DNA from: an uncultured Muribaculaceae bacterium
GTDB lineage: Bacteria; Bacteroidota; Bacteroidia; Bacteroidales; Muribaculaceae
Direction of reading: 5' to 3'
Assembly (NCBI GenBank): GCA_910583795.1
Contig: CAJTZQ010000042.1
Location: forward strand, 1-29,801
DNA length: 29,801 bases
Shown here: positions 1-6,875 of the stretch, piece after piece
Position numbering within the stretch: the stretch's first letter is position 1
Layout: every line of letters starts with the position of its first letter
Notes under the pieces: generated by a model
Database searches by the model: none
Told to the model about the DNA's origin: nothing
Seen by the model: only the letters and a program-made list of their open reading frames with translations
Translations under genes and position numbers: made by a program

Positions 1-51
1 ACGACCCCGAGATTACAAATCACGTGCTCTGGCCAACTGAGCTAAAGAGGC
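1..51 (-). tRNA. tRNA-Thr (TGT), truncated by the window edge
   Basis: Read on the minus strand from 51, the sequence gives a 7-nt acceptor strand (GCCTCTT), TA, a D-arm (GCTC...GAGC), and an anticodon arm whose 7-nt loop TTTGTAA places TGT as anticodon, which decodes threonine ACA. The window ends in the variable/T-arm region, so the 3' half is missing. The anticodon stem (CGTGA/TCTCG) has one T-T mismatch at its middle pair. A perfect promoter lies 43 bp upstream, so the gene is probably transcribed independently of glmS. Confidence 0.9.
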
Positions 52-93
52 GTTAAATTCCGTTTTGTTTAGTGTCAAACCGAAATTCGACTG

Positions 94-124
94 CAAAGTT
101 ACTGCTTTTTTTTCACACTCCAAA
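94..124 (-). promoter_or_regulatory. Promoter of the tRNA-Thr gene
   Basis: On the minus strand: TTTG (124-121), exactly 19 nt, then TAACTTTG (101-94). This is a perfect match to the Bacteroidota primary sigma consensus (TTTG, about 19-21 nt, TAnnTTTG). The expected transcription start is near 87, about 36 nt before the mature tRNA 5' end. Confidence 0.8.
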
Positions 125-213
125 TTTTTTAGCAACTTTTTTTCAATATTTTTTCCGGAATGGCGTGCATCAAACCATTAATTCGTCTACAATTTGCTAT
201 TTATCAGAATAAT

Positions 214-248
214 TTAAGAGGGAAACCTAAGATAAATTTCCCTCTTAA
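214..248 (-). terminator. Stem-loop downstream of glmS
   Basis: A perfect 12-bp stem (214-225 with 237-248, arms TTAAGAGGGAAA and TTTCCCTCTTAA) with an 11-nt loop lies 70 bp past the glmS stop. The T-rich tail on the minus strand is short (ATTATTCTG), so it is a moderate intrinsic terminator. It separates glmS from the tRNA promoter. The rest of 52-317 shows no gene. Confidence 0.6.
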
Positions 249-317
249 TTTTATGTACAATCCGGTTTAAAAACATCCGGAAAAGTATGCCCGGACTAAA
301 AATCGATGAATGGAAAA

Positions 318-2162
318 TCATTCAACAGTGACAGACTTCGCAAGATTTCTGGGCATATCCACATTCTTACCCTTGTTGATCGCTATATAATAGCTGAGCA
401 ATTGCAAAGGTATGCTGGTGATGATAGGGCTCAACGCCTCAGGCACCTCAGGCACCTCCAAAACATGGTCTGCAATATTACGTATCACCGTATCACCTTC
501 GGTCACAATAGCGATTATCGAACCTCCACGAGCCTTTACCTGCTGCACATTGCTGACAATCTTCTCATAAAGATGGTCATTAGGAGCTATTATCACACTC
601 GGCATCTCTTCGTCGATCAATGCGATAGGTCCATGTTTCATTTCCGCTGCCGGATAGCCTTCAGCATGTATATAAGAAATCTCCTTAAGTTTCAAAGCAC
701 CTTCCAAGGCGACTGGATAGCTATAGCCTCGTCCGAGATACAAGAAGTTTCTTGCATAAGTATAGATCAACGACAAGCGTTCGATTTTTGAATTCAGCTT
801 CAATACTTTATCCACAAGGGAAGGAATTTTATGGATAGCCTTGCCGACCTCAGCTATCTGTTCCTGATTCATTGTGCCTCTTAGCTGCCCTATGGCTGCC
901 GCCACCATAGTCAGGACCATAACCTGTCCGGTAAATGCCTTTGTAGAAGCCACGCCAATTTCCGGTCCGACGTGTATATATGTGCCACTGTCCGTTTCAC
1001 GTGGGATCGAGCTGCCAACCACATTGCTGATGCCATATACAAACGCACCCATACCTTTCGCAATCTTTATCGCAGCGAGAGTATCCGCAGTCTCTCCACT
1101 TTGAGAAATAGCCATCACTATATCCCTGTCGTCAAGAACAGGATTAGAATAACGGAACTCACTTGCATACTCCACCTCTACAGGGATATGGCACATGTCC
1201 TGAATCAAATATTTCCCTATAAGTCCGGCATGCCATGAAGTGCCGCAGGCAACTATCACTATTCTTTTAGCATTGAGAAATTTTTCTTTATTATCCTCAA
1301 CTCCGGATATGATGATACGCTTGCCACCATTCACAACACGTCCTCTTATACAATCCCTGAGTGTCGATGTTTGCTCAAATATCTCTTTGAGCATAAAATG
1401 AGGATAACCGCCTTTTTCCAACTGAGAAATACTGAGTTCAAGGGTGGTGACATCAATTTTTGCCTCTTTATTTTCAAGCGTAACGAGCTTCAAAGGCTGC
1501 CCCCTCTCAATAATTGCCACTTCCTCATCCTTAAGATAGACACATTCTTTTGTATATTCAACAAAAGGAGTGGCATCAGAGGCAAGAAACATTTCATCAT
1601 CGCCTATTCCTATGACAAGCGGAGAGCTTTTACGCGCCGCAATAATACGGTTAGGCTGGTCTTTTTCCACCACGGCTATCGCATAAGCGCCAACAACCTG
1701 TTTCAATGCCTCCCTAACTGCATCAAGAAGGCTACAGCTGTTTTTCACCTTAATGTATTCTATCAATTGAACAAGCACCTCCGTGTCTGTCTCGGAATGG
1801 AACTTGCAGCCATGCTGTGACAACGCATCCTTAAGGAGTTTATAGTTTTCTATCGTGCCATTATGCACCAATGCAAGATTGCCGTCTTCGCTATAATGGG
1901 GATGGGCGTTGGAATCACTCGGCTCTCCATGAGTAGCCCATCTGGTATGAGCTATTCCGGCTTTAGCATCAAGGTTTTTATCTTTGCAGAAATTTTCGAG
2001 GTTACACACCTTTCCCATAGCCTTATAGACATTCAGGGTGCCTGATGGGTTAACCAAAGCAATTCCTGCACTATCGTAACCTCTATACTCCAAGCGATGC
2101 AATCCTTTTATAAGAACGTCATATACATTTCCATCGCCAATATATCCTACAATTCCACACAT
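318..2162 (-). CDS. glmS: Glutamine--fructose-6-phosphate aminotransferase (isomerizing)
   Basis: The protein has 614 aa, the usual length. It makes glucosamine-6-phosphate from fructose-6-phosphate and glutamine in the cytosol, the first committed step to UDP-GlcNAc for peptidoglycan and lipid A. It begins MCGIVGYIG, so Cys2 is the N-terminal nucleophile of the class II glutamine amidotransferase domain (about residues 2-220). Family motifs THTRWATHGEPS-like (HTRWATHG) and HNG follow. Two SIS sugar-isomerase domains follow, with CGTSWHAG, SQSGETADT and EGALKLKEISY. The C-terminus PRNLAKSVTVE is the invariant family ending carrying the catalytic Lys. No gene lies within 880 bp upstream. A perfect 9-bp hairpin sits just before the start codon. 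Near the 3' end a 9-bp tandem repeat encodes the Val-Pro-Glu repeat in EVPEVPE, with no net length change against what I know of the family. Confidence 0.98.
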   Translation of the reverse strand: MCGIVGYIGDGNVYDVLIKGLHRLEYRGYDSAGIALVNPSGTLNVYKAMGKVCNLENFCKDKNLDAKAGIAHTRWATHGEPSDSNAHPHYSEDGNLALVHNGTIENYKLLKDALSQHGCKFHSETDTEVLVQLIEYIKVKNSCSLLDAVREALKQVVGAYAIAVVEKDQPNRIIAARKSSPLVIGIGDDEMFLASDATPFVEYTKECVYLKDEEVAIIERGQPLKLVTLENKEAKIDVTTLELSISQLEKGGYPHFMLKEIFEQTSTLRDCIRGRVVNGGKRIIISGVEDNKEKFLNAKRIVIVACGTSWHAGLIGKYLIQDMCHIPVEVEYASEFRYSNPVLDDRDIVMAISQSGETADTLAAIKIAKGMGAFVYGISNVVGSSIPRETDSGTYIHVGPEIGVASTKAFTGQVMVLTMVAAAIGQLRGTMNQEQIAEVGKAIHKIPSLVDKVLKLNSKIERLSLIYTYARNFLYLGRGYSYPVALEGALKLKEISYIHAEGYPAAEMKHGPIALIDEEMPSVIIAPNDHLYEKIVSNVQQVKARGGSIIAIVTEGDTVIRNIADHVLEVPEVPEALSPIITSIPLQLLSYYIAINKGKNVDMPRNLAKSVTVE

Positions 2163-2182
2163 ATATATCAGATAATTTTCAT

Positions 2183-2204
2183 ATCTCGAGAGTTATCTCG
2201 AGAT
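2183..2204 (-). promoter_or_regulatory. Perfect inverted repeat in the glmS leader
   Basis: ATCTCGAGA, GTTA, TCTCGAGAT forms a perfect 9-bp stem with a 4-nt loop, 20 nt upstream of the glmS ATG. It could be an mRNA hairpin that affects translation or stability, or a DNA operator. It lacks a T-tract on the minus strand, so it is not a standard terminator. No glmS ribozyme core was recognised. The regulatory role is inference. Confidence 0.45.
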
Positions 2205-2267
2205 CATAATATTTCTTAAATGATTAAATGAATTCGGTCAAGTCAGAATCACTGTCTTTTACCTAAG

Positions 2268-2472
2268 GAAGTTGTTTCGACTTTTTTCTTTTTCAAGATT
2301 TCGTCAGATTTTCGAGGCGATTTTGAAACTTGAAGAGGGAGTTTAGCGGGCTAAACGACCAATGAAAGTTTCAAAAGCGACCGAAAAGATGGCAGAAGAT
2401 TGGGAAAGAGGATCTTTTAAGGTAAAAAGCCATACAAAATCCAACCTCCGTAAAAAAAGTTGAAACAACTTC
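2268..2472. mobile_element. Foldback (MITE-like) element 1, 205 bp
   Basis: The terminal inverted repeats match at 19 of 20 positions (2268-2287 and 2453-2472, starting GAAGTTGTTTC). Inside is a long imperfect hairpin: TTTTGAAACTT (2321-2331) pairs perfectly with AAGTTTCAAAA (2366-2376), and GTTTAG/CTAAAC (2341-2346/2351-2356) forms the tip. Both ends are flanked by AAG (2265-2267 and 2473-2475), which fits a 3-bp target duplication. It encodes no transposase, so it would need one in trans. It could alternatively be a structured RNA. It lies between glmS and the only strong upstream promoter seen. Confidence 0.5.
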
Positions 2473-2552
2473 AAGATATACGGCCTAATAAAGCAAGACA
2501 GCAATCCTATTCTTTCAAACGATGGCATATGGCTTTTATTGTCTGTATCCGC

Positions 2553-2816
2553 TGTCGTGGCATGTGCATTCGCGTTTATGCGAATTTGTTTTCATGTAGA
2601 TTCAAGGTATTTGTCACTTCAACTATAAATTTATATGTTTTTCAGGCATCAAATTTCAAGAATAAATTTCTTTTTAGAGATACATTTATGGTACAGATTA
2701 TCAAGGTAGAGGATTCCGATCAATCTTAATAGCAGACAATCGGGGCACATGCCACGACATATAACGGAACTGTCTCAAAATGTCAAAATTACTGCTGAGA
2801 CGCATTGGCGTCTCTT
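2553..2816 (-). ncRNA. Candidate structured RNA or long structured leader
   Basis: A perfect promoter at 2823-2853 predicts a minus-strand transcript starting near 2816. Its first nucleotides form a perfect 7-bp hairpin (2797-2814, GAGACGC, 4-nt loop, GCGTCTC). Further on, TGTCGTGGCATGTGC (2759-2745) is exactly complementary to GCACATGCCACGACA (2567-2553), closing a 177-nt interior that holds smaller hairpins such as ATTCGC/GCGAAT. No convincing open reading frame is present. It may be a stand-alone small RNA or the start of a roughly 650-nt glmS leader. No tmRNA, RNase P or SRP RNA signature was recognised, and the 3' end is unknown. Confidence 0.3.
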
Positions 2817-2822
2817 GTATTG

Positions 2823-2853
2823 CAAAATTAATATAATATTTGCTTCTTTCAAA
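2823..2853 (-). promoter_or_regulatory. Perfect Bacteroidota promoter, minus strand
   Basis: On the minus strand: TTTG (2853-2850), exactly 19 nt, then TAATTTTG (2830-2823). No coding gene starts within 650 bp downstream. It therefore drives either a small RNA or glmS with a very long leader. Apart from the structures listed separately, the gene-free stretch 2163-3048 is AT-rich and holds no supported gene. Confidence 0.7.
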
Positions 2854-2978
2854 ATAAGAATAATCTCGATTCATGACACACACCCAATAGTCAAAAAGAC
2901 AAAATCTCCATAAATCAGCAAACAACTGATAAAAATATAAATTTTAAACAAAGAAGGTAGCAAATTGCCATTTCCTGC

Positions 2979-3034
2979 CTGAAACATCGGCGGCTGAATA
3001 TGTTGAACAACATATTCAGCCGCCGATGTTTCAG
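2979..3034 (-). terminator. Very strong stem-loop after the lipoprotein gene
   Basis: Bases 2979-3004 and 3009-3034 are exactly complementary, giving a perfect 26-bp stem with a 4-nt loop, 14 bp past the stop of the lipoprotein gene. There is no T-tract on the minus strand side (the following bases are GCAGGAAATGG), so classical intrinsic termination is doubtful. It may stabilise or end the mRNA by another route. Confidence 0.5.
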
Positions 3035-3048
3035 ACTATACTATTATT

Positions 3049-3540
3049 TTATCTATCCACCTCAACCCCGTCTCCGGATGATATTACACCTGTAGAGTCA
3101 GACGATGGCATCTCTTCAATAAATCCTTCCACATTTTCATCTCCCCCTATCGATGCCCATTCTGGAGCAGAAAACCACATCAAAGGAGCGAATTTATTAA
3201 TCAGCGCTACATTGTCAGGACCAACCTCTTCCTGTGTGCAGGTAGTGATCTTATCAAAAAACAATGTGGTGTAGGCAAACTTGTCGGCAAGTGTCGACAT
3301 CTCTTCATTCAATTTCTCACTTTCCTCGGAATCTACAGGAAGGGCATTTATGCGGTCTTGTATTTTCTGAGCCTCATTAGCATATTTGCCACAATAATCA
3401 ATCATGACAGTATAATCAGCCTGAGAGAGACGTTCTCCGGCATTGATTTTAGAAGCAACTTTTCCGGCTTCTCCTGAATTACCACACGCAGCCATAATCA
3501 AACATGCAATAATAAAAGTAAAAATTTTCAAGATTTTCAT
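3049..3540 (-). CDS. Small predicted lipoprotein of unknown function
   Basis: The protein has 163 aa. The N-terminus is a lipoprotein signal peptide: Lys at 2 and 5, a hydrophobic stretch at about residues 6-18, and a lipobox ending AAC with Cys19 as the lipidated residue. The mature part is mostly helical and acidic (a charged helical stretch at about residues 55-90), and the tail is rich in Asp, Ser and Gly. No domain was recognised. It is expected in the periplasm or at the outer membrane. It lies 49 bp downstream of the NYN-domain gene on the same strand with no terminator between, so the two may share a transcript. An unusually strong stem-loop follows the stop. The coding call is supported by the clean signal peptide; the function is unknown. 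Confidence 0.85.
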   Translation of the reverse strand: MKILKIFTFIIACLIMAACGNSGEAGKVASKINAGERLSQADYTVMIDYCGKYANEAQKIQDRINALPVDSEESEKLNEEMSTLADKFAYTTLFFDKITTCTQEEVGPDNVALINKFAPLMWFSAPEWASIGGDENVEGFIEEMPSSDSTGVISSGDGVEVDR

Positions 3541-3589
3541 AACTACTTGTTTTTAATATTGAGCGAGCGGAATATCCGCACACACTATT

Positions 3590-4243
3590 TCAGAAATCAT
3601 CGCCAAGCGGATTCAAAGCAGAATCTCTTAGTTTATATAAGAGTGACTTTTTCAATCCTTCATTTTCTTTGACTAATTGTGAAAGCTCCCAATGATGTCC
3701 CGCCTCTTCTCTCAGCAAAGGAGAGGTTGCGTCTACGTTAGCAAGGTTCCAGGTAAGCAACACCGTTTTAATCTTCAGAGCCTTGAGTTTTCTTACAAGC
3801 ATTTCATGATCAGCATCACCCGTTATAAGGACAACATAATCGAATTTTCTGAAAACTGCCAGTTCATATGCCTCAAGAGCAAACCAGACATCGACCCCTT
3901 TTTCAATCACCTGCATCACACCGTCTTTCTCCATTTCACGCAAATGTTTATAATGGAAAATCACATCGTTCTCTATCAGGGTATCCTCAAACTTTCTCTC
4001 ATTATATAATAGGTGTTTGTCATATGCCTCTTTAACCCTGAATCTACCCCTAAAATAATGAGCTTCAGTAATCTGACAGTTGGCAGGGTCGACACCCTCC
4101 TCGTATGCAAGCCGCGAGCAAATAAAATCGAACAACGACCTGACTCTTATGATTGAACTTTCAGTAGCTTTCAGCGACCTGTTGATCTTTGCATAATAAC
4201 CACCATCGATAAACACTCCTATTGAAAGATATCCTAACATCAC
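3590..4243 (-). CDS. NYN-domain (PIN-like) putative ribonuclease
   Basis: The protein has 217 aa and belongs to the NYN/LabA-like group of PIN-fold proteins, predicted metal-dependent RNases acting in the cytosol. The expected acidic pocket is visible: Asp13 in GVFIDGGYY, Asp119 in KGVDVW, and Asp143/Asp145 in TGDADHEML. The C-terminal 40 residues (about 178-217) are outside the core fold. The start used here gives MMLGYLSIG; the second Met is equally possible. The RNA target is unknown. It is followed by a lipoprotein gene 49 bp away. No perfect promoter was found in the 153 bp upstream, where only a TAAAATTG near-match is seen. The family assignment is strong; the activity is inferred. Confidence 0.88.
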   Translation of the reverse strand: MMLGYLSIGVFIDGGYYAKINRSLKATESSIIRVRSLFDFICSRLAYEEGVDPANCQITEAHYFRGRFRVKEAYDKHLLYNERKFEDTLIENDVIFHYKHLREMEKDGVMQVIEKGVDVWFALEAYELAVFRKFDYVVLITGDADHEMLVRKLKALKIKTVLLTWNLANVDATSPLLREEAGHHWELSQLVKENEGLKKSLLYKLRDSALNPLGDDF

Positions 4244-4325
4244 TTATATTTATAATTATTAAATCTGCGAACAATTTTAATGTACGCTATATTAGAATAA
4301 CTTACCTATCCCCCATTTGTTCAAT

Positions 4326-4364
4326 AAAAAACGCAGGAAGCTTTCAATGTTAAAGCTTCCTGCG
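4326..4364 (-). terminator. Intrinsic terminator after pepD1
   Basis: A perfect 13-bp stem (4332-4344 with 4352-4364, CGCAGGAAGCTTT/AAAGCTTCCTGCG) with a 7-nt loop is followed on the minus strand by six T (4331-4326). It lies 32 bp past the pepD1 stop and ends that transcript. Confidence 0.9.
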
Positions 4365-4396
4365 GGAGTTTGTCTTGAATATAAGACGGAATCGTT

Positions 4397-5848
4397 TTAT
4401 GCGAGTCTGCGAAGAATATCGCAGAGGAATTTCCAGAATTCCTGAACTGATGGGATATTGGCTTTTTCGCCCGGAGAATGTATGTCTTTCAATGTCGGAC
4501 CAAATGAAATCATGTCAAGTCCCGGCATTTTTTCAAGGAACAGTCCACACTCAAGACCGGCATGAAGCGCTTCAACTTTTGGTTTGTGACCGAAAAGAGA
4601 TTCAAAACTATCCACAGCTACTTCCAGTACCTTAGAATCAGGATTAGGAGCCCATCCAACGTATGCGTCTTCAAACTCCACCTCATATCCGATCATTTCG
4701 AAAAGAGCTTTAGCTTTGTCAGCGACCTCATCACGACGGGAATCAACTGAAGACCGAACATGAACGGTGACTACTAATTTACCGTCATTCATTTTTATTG
4801 ATGCAAGATTACAAGAAGACTCGACAAGCCCCTCAACTGCATTCGACATACCCTGAACTCCATTCGGGCAAGCAAAAACAGCAGATATCAAGTTTTTAGC
4901 ATCGATATCTCCGATCACTTCAGCAGGAGTTTCGACGGGAGCAGCATCAAATGTGAAATCAGGTCCTTCTGCAAGAAGGAATTCAGCATGGATCATGTCA
5001 CTGAATACTTTCACATCTTTTTCAAAATCCTCTTTTCTGGACGAATCAATTCCTACAACCGCCCATGCCTCACGTGGAATAGCGTTTGCCAGTCCGCCAC
5101 CATCGATTGATGCGACCGACATATTGTATTTTTCAATATTTTCCCACAGGAAGCGGCATAGTTGCTGATTTGCATTTCCTCTTCCAAGGTTTATTTCCAT
5201 ACCAGAGTGGCCACCCTTCATGTGGTTGAGGTGAACTTTATAATATGCCTTATCCGAAGGTGCGGAGTTAGTTACATATGCCTTTTTACAAATAGTCACC
5301 TTTCCTCCGGCACATCCGATCACCAAAGAACCGTGCTCTTCTGAGTCAAGATTCAAAAGAATAGAACCTGTGACAAATCCGGGCTGAAGACCGTTTGCCC
5401 CGATAAGCCCTTGCTCCTCATCTACTGTAAACAGACACTCAATCGGTCCATGAACAATTGAATCATCGATAAGCACCGCCATGCCTGCTGCACATCCCAT
5501 GCCATTATCGGCGCCCAAGGTGGTGCCGTCAGCCTTCACCCAGTCGCCGTCAACAATTGTAGTGATTGGATCTGTCAGAAAATCGTGAACCTTATCTCCA
5601 CGCTTTTCAGCCACCATGTCCTGATGTCCTTGGAGTATGATTGTCGGAGCGTTTTCATGACCCGGAGTGGCAGGTTTACTCATCATTACATTGCCAACCT
5701 CATCAGTCTTTACTGCAATATTATGTCTGTCTGCCCATTTCACGAGAAATTCTTTCATTTTCTCAAGATGATGTGTGGGACGCGGCACTTTAGTAATTTC
5801 ATCGAAACATTGCCACACAAGTTTCGGTTCAAGATCTGTTATCTTCAT
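4397..5848 (-). CDS. pepD: Aminoacyl-histidine dipeptidase, M20C family (copy 1)
   Basis: The protein has 483 aa, the family length. It is a cytosolic zinc peptidase cleaving Xaa-His and other dipeptides. Metal ligands and catalytic residues are in place: His75 and Asp77 in GHQDMVAEK, Asp114 in GADNGMGCA, Glu144/Glu145 in DEEQGL, Asp168 in NLDSEE, and His429 in HAGLECGLF. The dimerisation (lid) domain lies at about residues 185-380. It is the paralogue of the gene at 6872-8335, with the same N-terminal pattern (LxWQCFDEITKVPRP) and gene length. It is separated from the upstream muramidase gene by 259 bp that contain foldback element 2. No consensus promoter was found directly upstream, so it may be read from the pepD2 promoter. 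Confidence 0.95.
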   Translation of the reverse strand: MKITDLEPKLVWQCFDEITKVPRPTHHLEKMKEFLVKWADRHNIAVKTDEVGNVMMSKPATPGHENAPTIILQGHQDMVAEKRGDKVHDFLTDPITTIVDGDWVKADGTTLGADNGMGCAAGMAVLIDDSIVHGPIECLFTVDEEQGLIGANGLQPGFVTGSILLNLDSEEHGSLVIGCAGGKVTICKKAYVTNSAPSDKAYYKVHLNHMKGGHSGMEINLGRGNANQQLCRFLWENIEKYNMSVASIDGGGLANAIPREAWAVVGIDSSRKEDFEKDVKVFSDMIHAEFLLAEGPDFTFDAAPVETPAEVIGDIDAKNLISAVFACPNGVQGMSNAVEGLVESSCNLASIKMNDGKLVVTVHVRSSVDSRRDEVADKAKALFEMIGYEVEFEDAYVGWAPNPDSKVLEVAVDSFESLFGHKPKVEALHAGLECGLFLEKMPGLDMISFGPTLKDIHSPGEKANIPSVQEFWKFLCDILRRLA

Positions 5849-5905
5849 ATCTTTCAGGTATTATGTTGTGTATCTTATGTAAGCAAAGATCAAGCCTGAT
5901 ATTTA

Positions 5906-6066
5906 GAGTATGTTTACTTTTAAATTAAGAAATCTTTAGAAGTCTTTTTGGTCTGTTTTAAGTCTTCATTCAGTCGTTATGGAACCACATAACTCATTCA
6001 CTCAGTCTCAAAACAACCTCAAAAACTCTTTCTAAATATTAACTTATGCCAAAAGCAAACATACTC
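5906..6066. mobile_element. Foldback (MITE-like) element 2, 161 bp
   Basis: The terminal inverted repeats (GAGTATGTTTACTTTT at 5906-5921 and the complement of GAGTATGTTTGCTTTT at 6051-6066) differ at one of 16 bases. The whole element folds back on itself imperfectly, with a central hairpin GTTATG/CATAAC (5976-5981/5988-5993) almost exactly at its midpoint. The flanks carry TTA on both sides (5903-5905 and 6067-6069), which fits a 3-bp target duplication. There is no coding capacity. It lies between the muramidase stop and the pepD1 start and has no sequence similarity that I can see to element 1. Confidence 0.55.
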
Positions 6067-6107
6067 TTAGGGATCATAAAATTGCTTTAAAGATACTGGT
6101 TAAACAA

Positions 6108-6875
6108 TTATTTTTCGTTTTCAGCCGCCTTGTATTTTTTATAGGCAGCCGCCATTTTTGTATGATAACCCCGTCGTGCGTATCCGGGACCGTTATATTT
6201 ACGCGAAAATCCAGCCCAGTTTTTACTTTTTAGATCAGCAAGCATTCCACAATTTGTGATAAACGCTGCAAAGAGTTCCAATTGTTCCAATTCTGAATAT
6301 GCCATCAGGCGCACAAATTCGTCGACCGACTCACATCCGCATTTACGATAGTTGAAACCTCCGATCTGAAACATTCCCCAAAACGTTCCAAGATTTGCCC
6401 CCTGAGCATTCACTTTTCTTGCATTGATCAGTTGTGTCCACTCCCTGAGAGCGTATCCCGTAAGTCCTGCCGGCACCTTCTCCCCTTTAGCACCGGCTTT
6501 TGATTCGGCTTTTGATCTGAACCTGGCATACATTTTCTGATCAAAATTTATCACAGGCACACCCGGAGCCCAAAAACCCTTCATCTGAGACCCCGCTTCT
6601 ATTGCGACCACCGCTTTGATAACCGCAGTCTCGACACCGAGTTCTTCTGCCACAAGACGAAAATCTTCTTCCGTAAGTCCGGTGTAACGCGTTGAATCAT
6701 TTTTTTCATCAATCGAATCCACCATGACTCTCCGGACTTCATCCGCCTCTATAATATTTTCCAAAACCGACACTTCCATGGCGACTGATTCCTTCTTATT
6801 TTGAGCCGTTGCCACGGTCCCCGTTATGAGAACCGCGACAACGGATAAGAAGATTGCCGCTCTGAAGCGGGTCAT
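6108..6875 (-). CDS. Secreted N-acetylmuramidase-domain (DUF3380) protein
   Basis: The protein has 255 aa. A signal peptide (basic start, hydrophobic core about residues 6-20, cleavage near VATA-Q at 24/25) sends it to the periplasm. After a linker (about 25-65), residues 66-250 match the N-acetylmuramidase domain first known from phage endolysins: AIEAGS with the likely catalytic Glu93, GTFWGMFQIGGFNY, the repeated ELEQLELF pattern and KYNGPGYARRGY near the end. It probably cleaves the glycan backbone of peptidoglycan. The start codon overlaps the pepD2 stop by 4 bp (ATGA), implying translational coupling. It has no phage neighbours, so it looks like a housekeeping wall hydrolase here. No holin or other lysis gene is nearby. 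Confidence 0.85.
   Translation of the reverse strand: MTRFRAAIFLSVVAVLITGTVATAQNKKESVAMEVSVLENIIEADEVRRVMVDSIDEKNDSTRYTGLTEEDFRLVAEELGVETAVIKAVVAIEAGSQMKGFWAPGVPVINFDQKMYARFRSKAESKAGAKGEKVPAGLTGYALREWTQLINARKVNAQGANLGTFWGMFQIGGFNYRKCGCESVDEFVRLMAYSELEQLELFAAFITNCGMLADLKSKNWAGFSRKYNGPGYARRGYHTKMAAAYKKYKAAENEK

Noticed and set aside
438..455. 9-bp tandem repeat (two copies of CTCAGGCAC) in the 3' part of glmS
   Set aside because: It encodes a Val-Pro-Glu repeat in a region where the family also has VPE-like sequence; no frame change and no sign of phase variation.
2343..2528. 61-codon minus-strand frame upstream of glmS
   Set aside because: It lies mostly inside foldback element 1 and starts outside it. 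It has no domain or promoter, and its openness follows from the repeat sequence.
2765..2785. Sequence resembling an insertion-sequence end (AACTGTCTCAAAATGTC)
   Set aside because: No matching opposite end and no transposase remnant in the window; it could equally be part of the candidate RNA fold.
2460..2925. Short frames on both strands in the gene-free stretch upstream of glmS
   Set aside because: AT-rich, low-quality peptides without start-region signals; they overlap the inverted repeats and the promoter.
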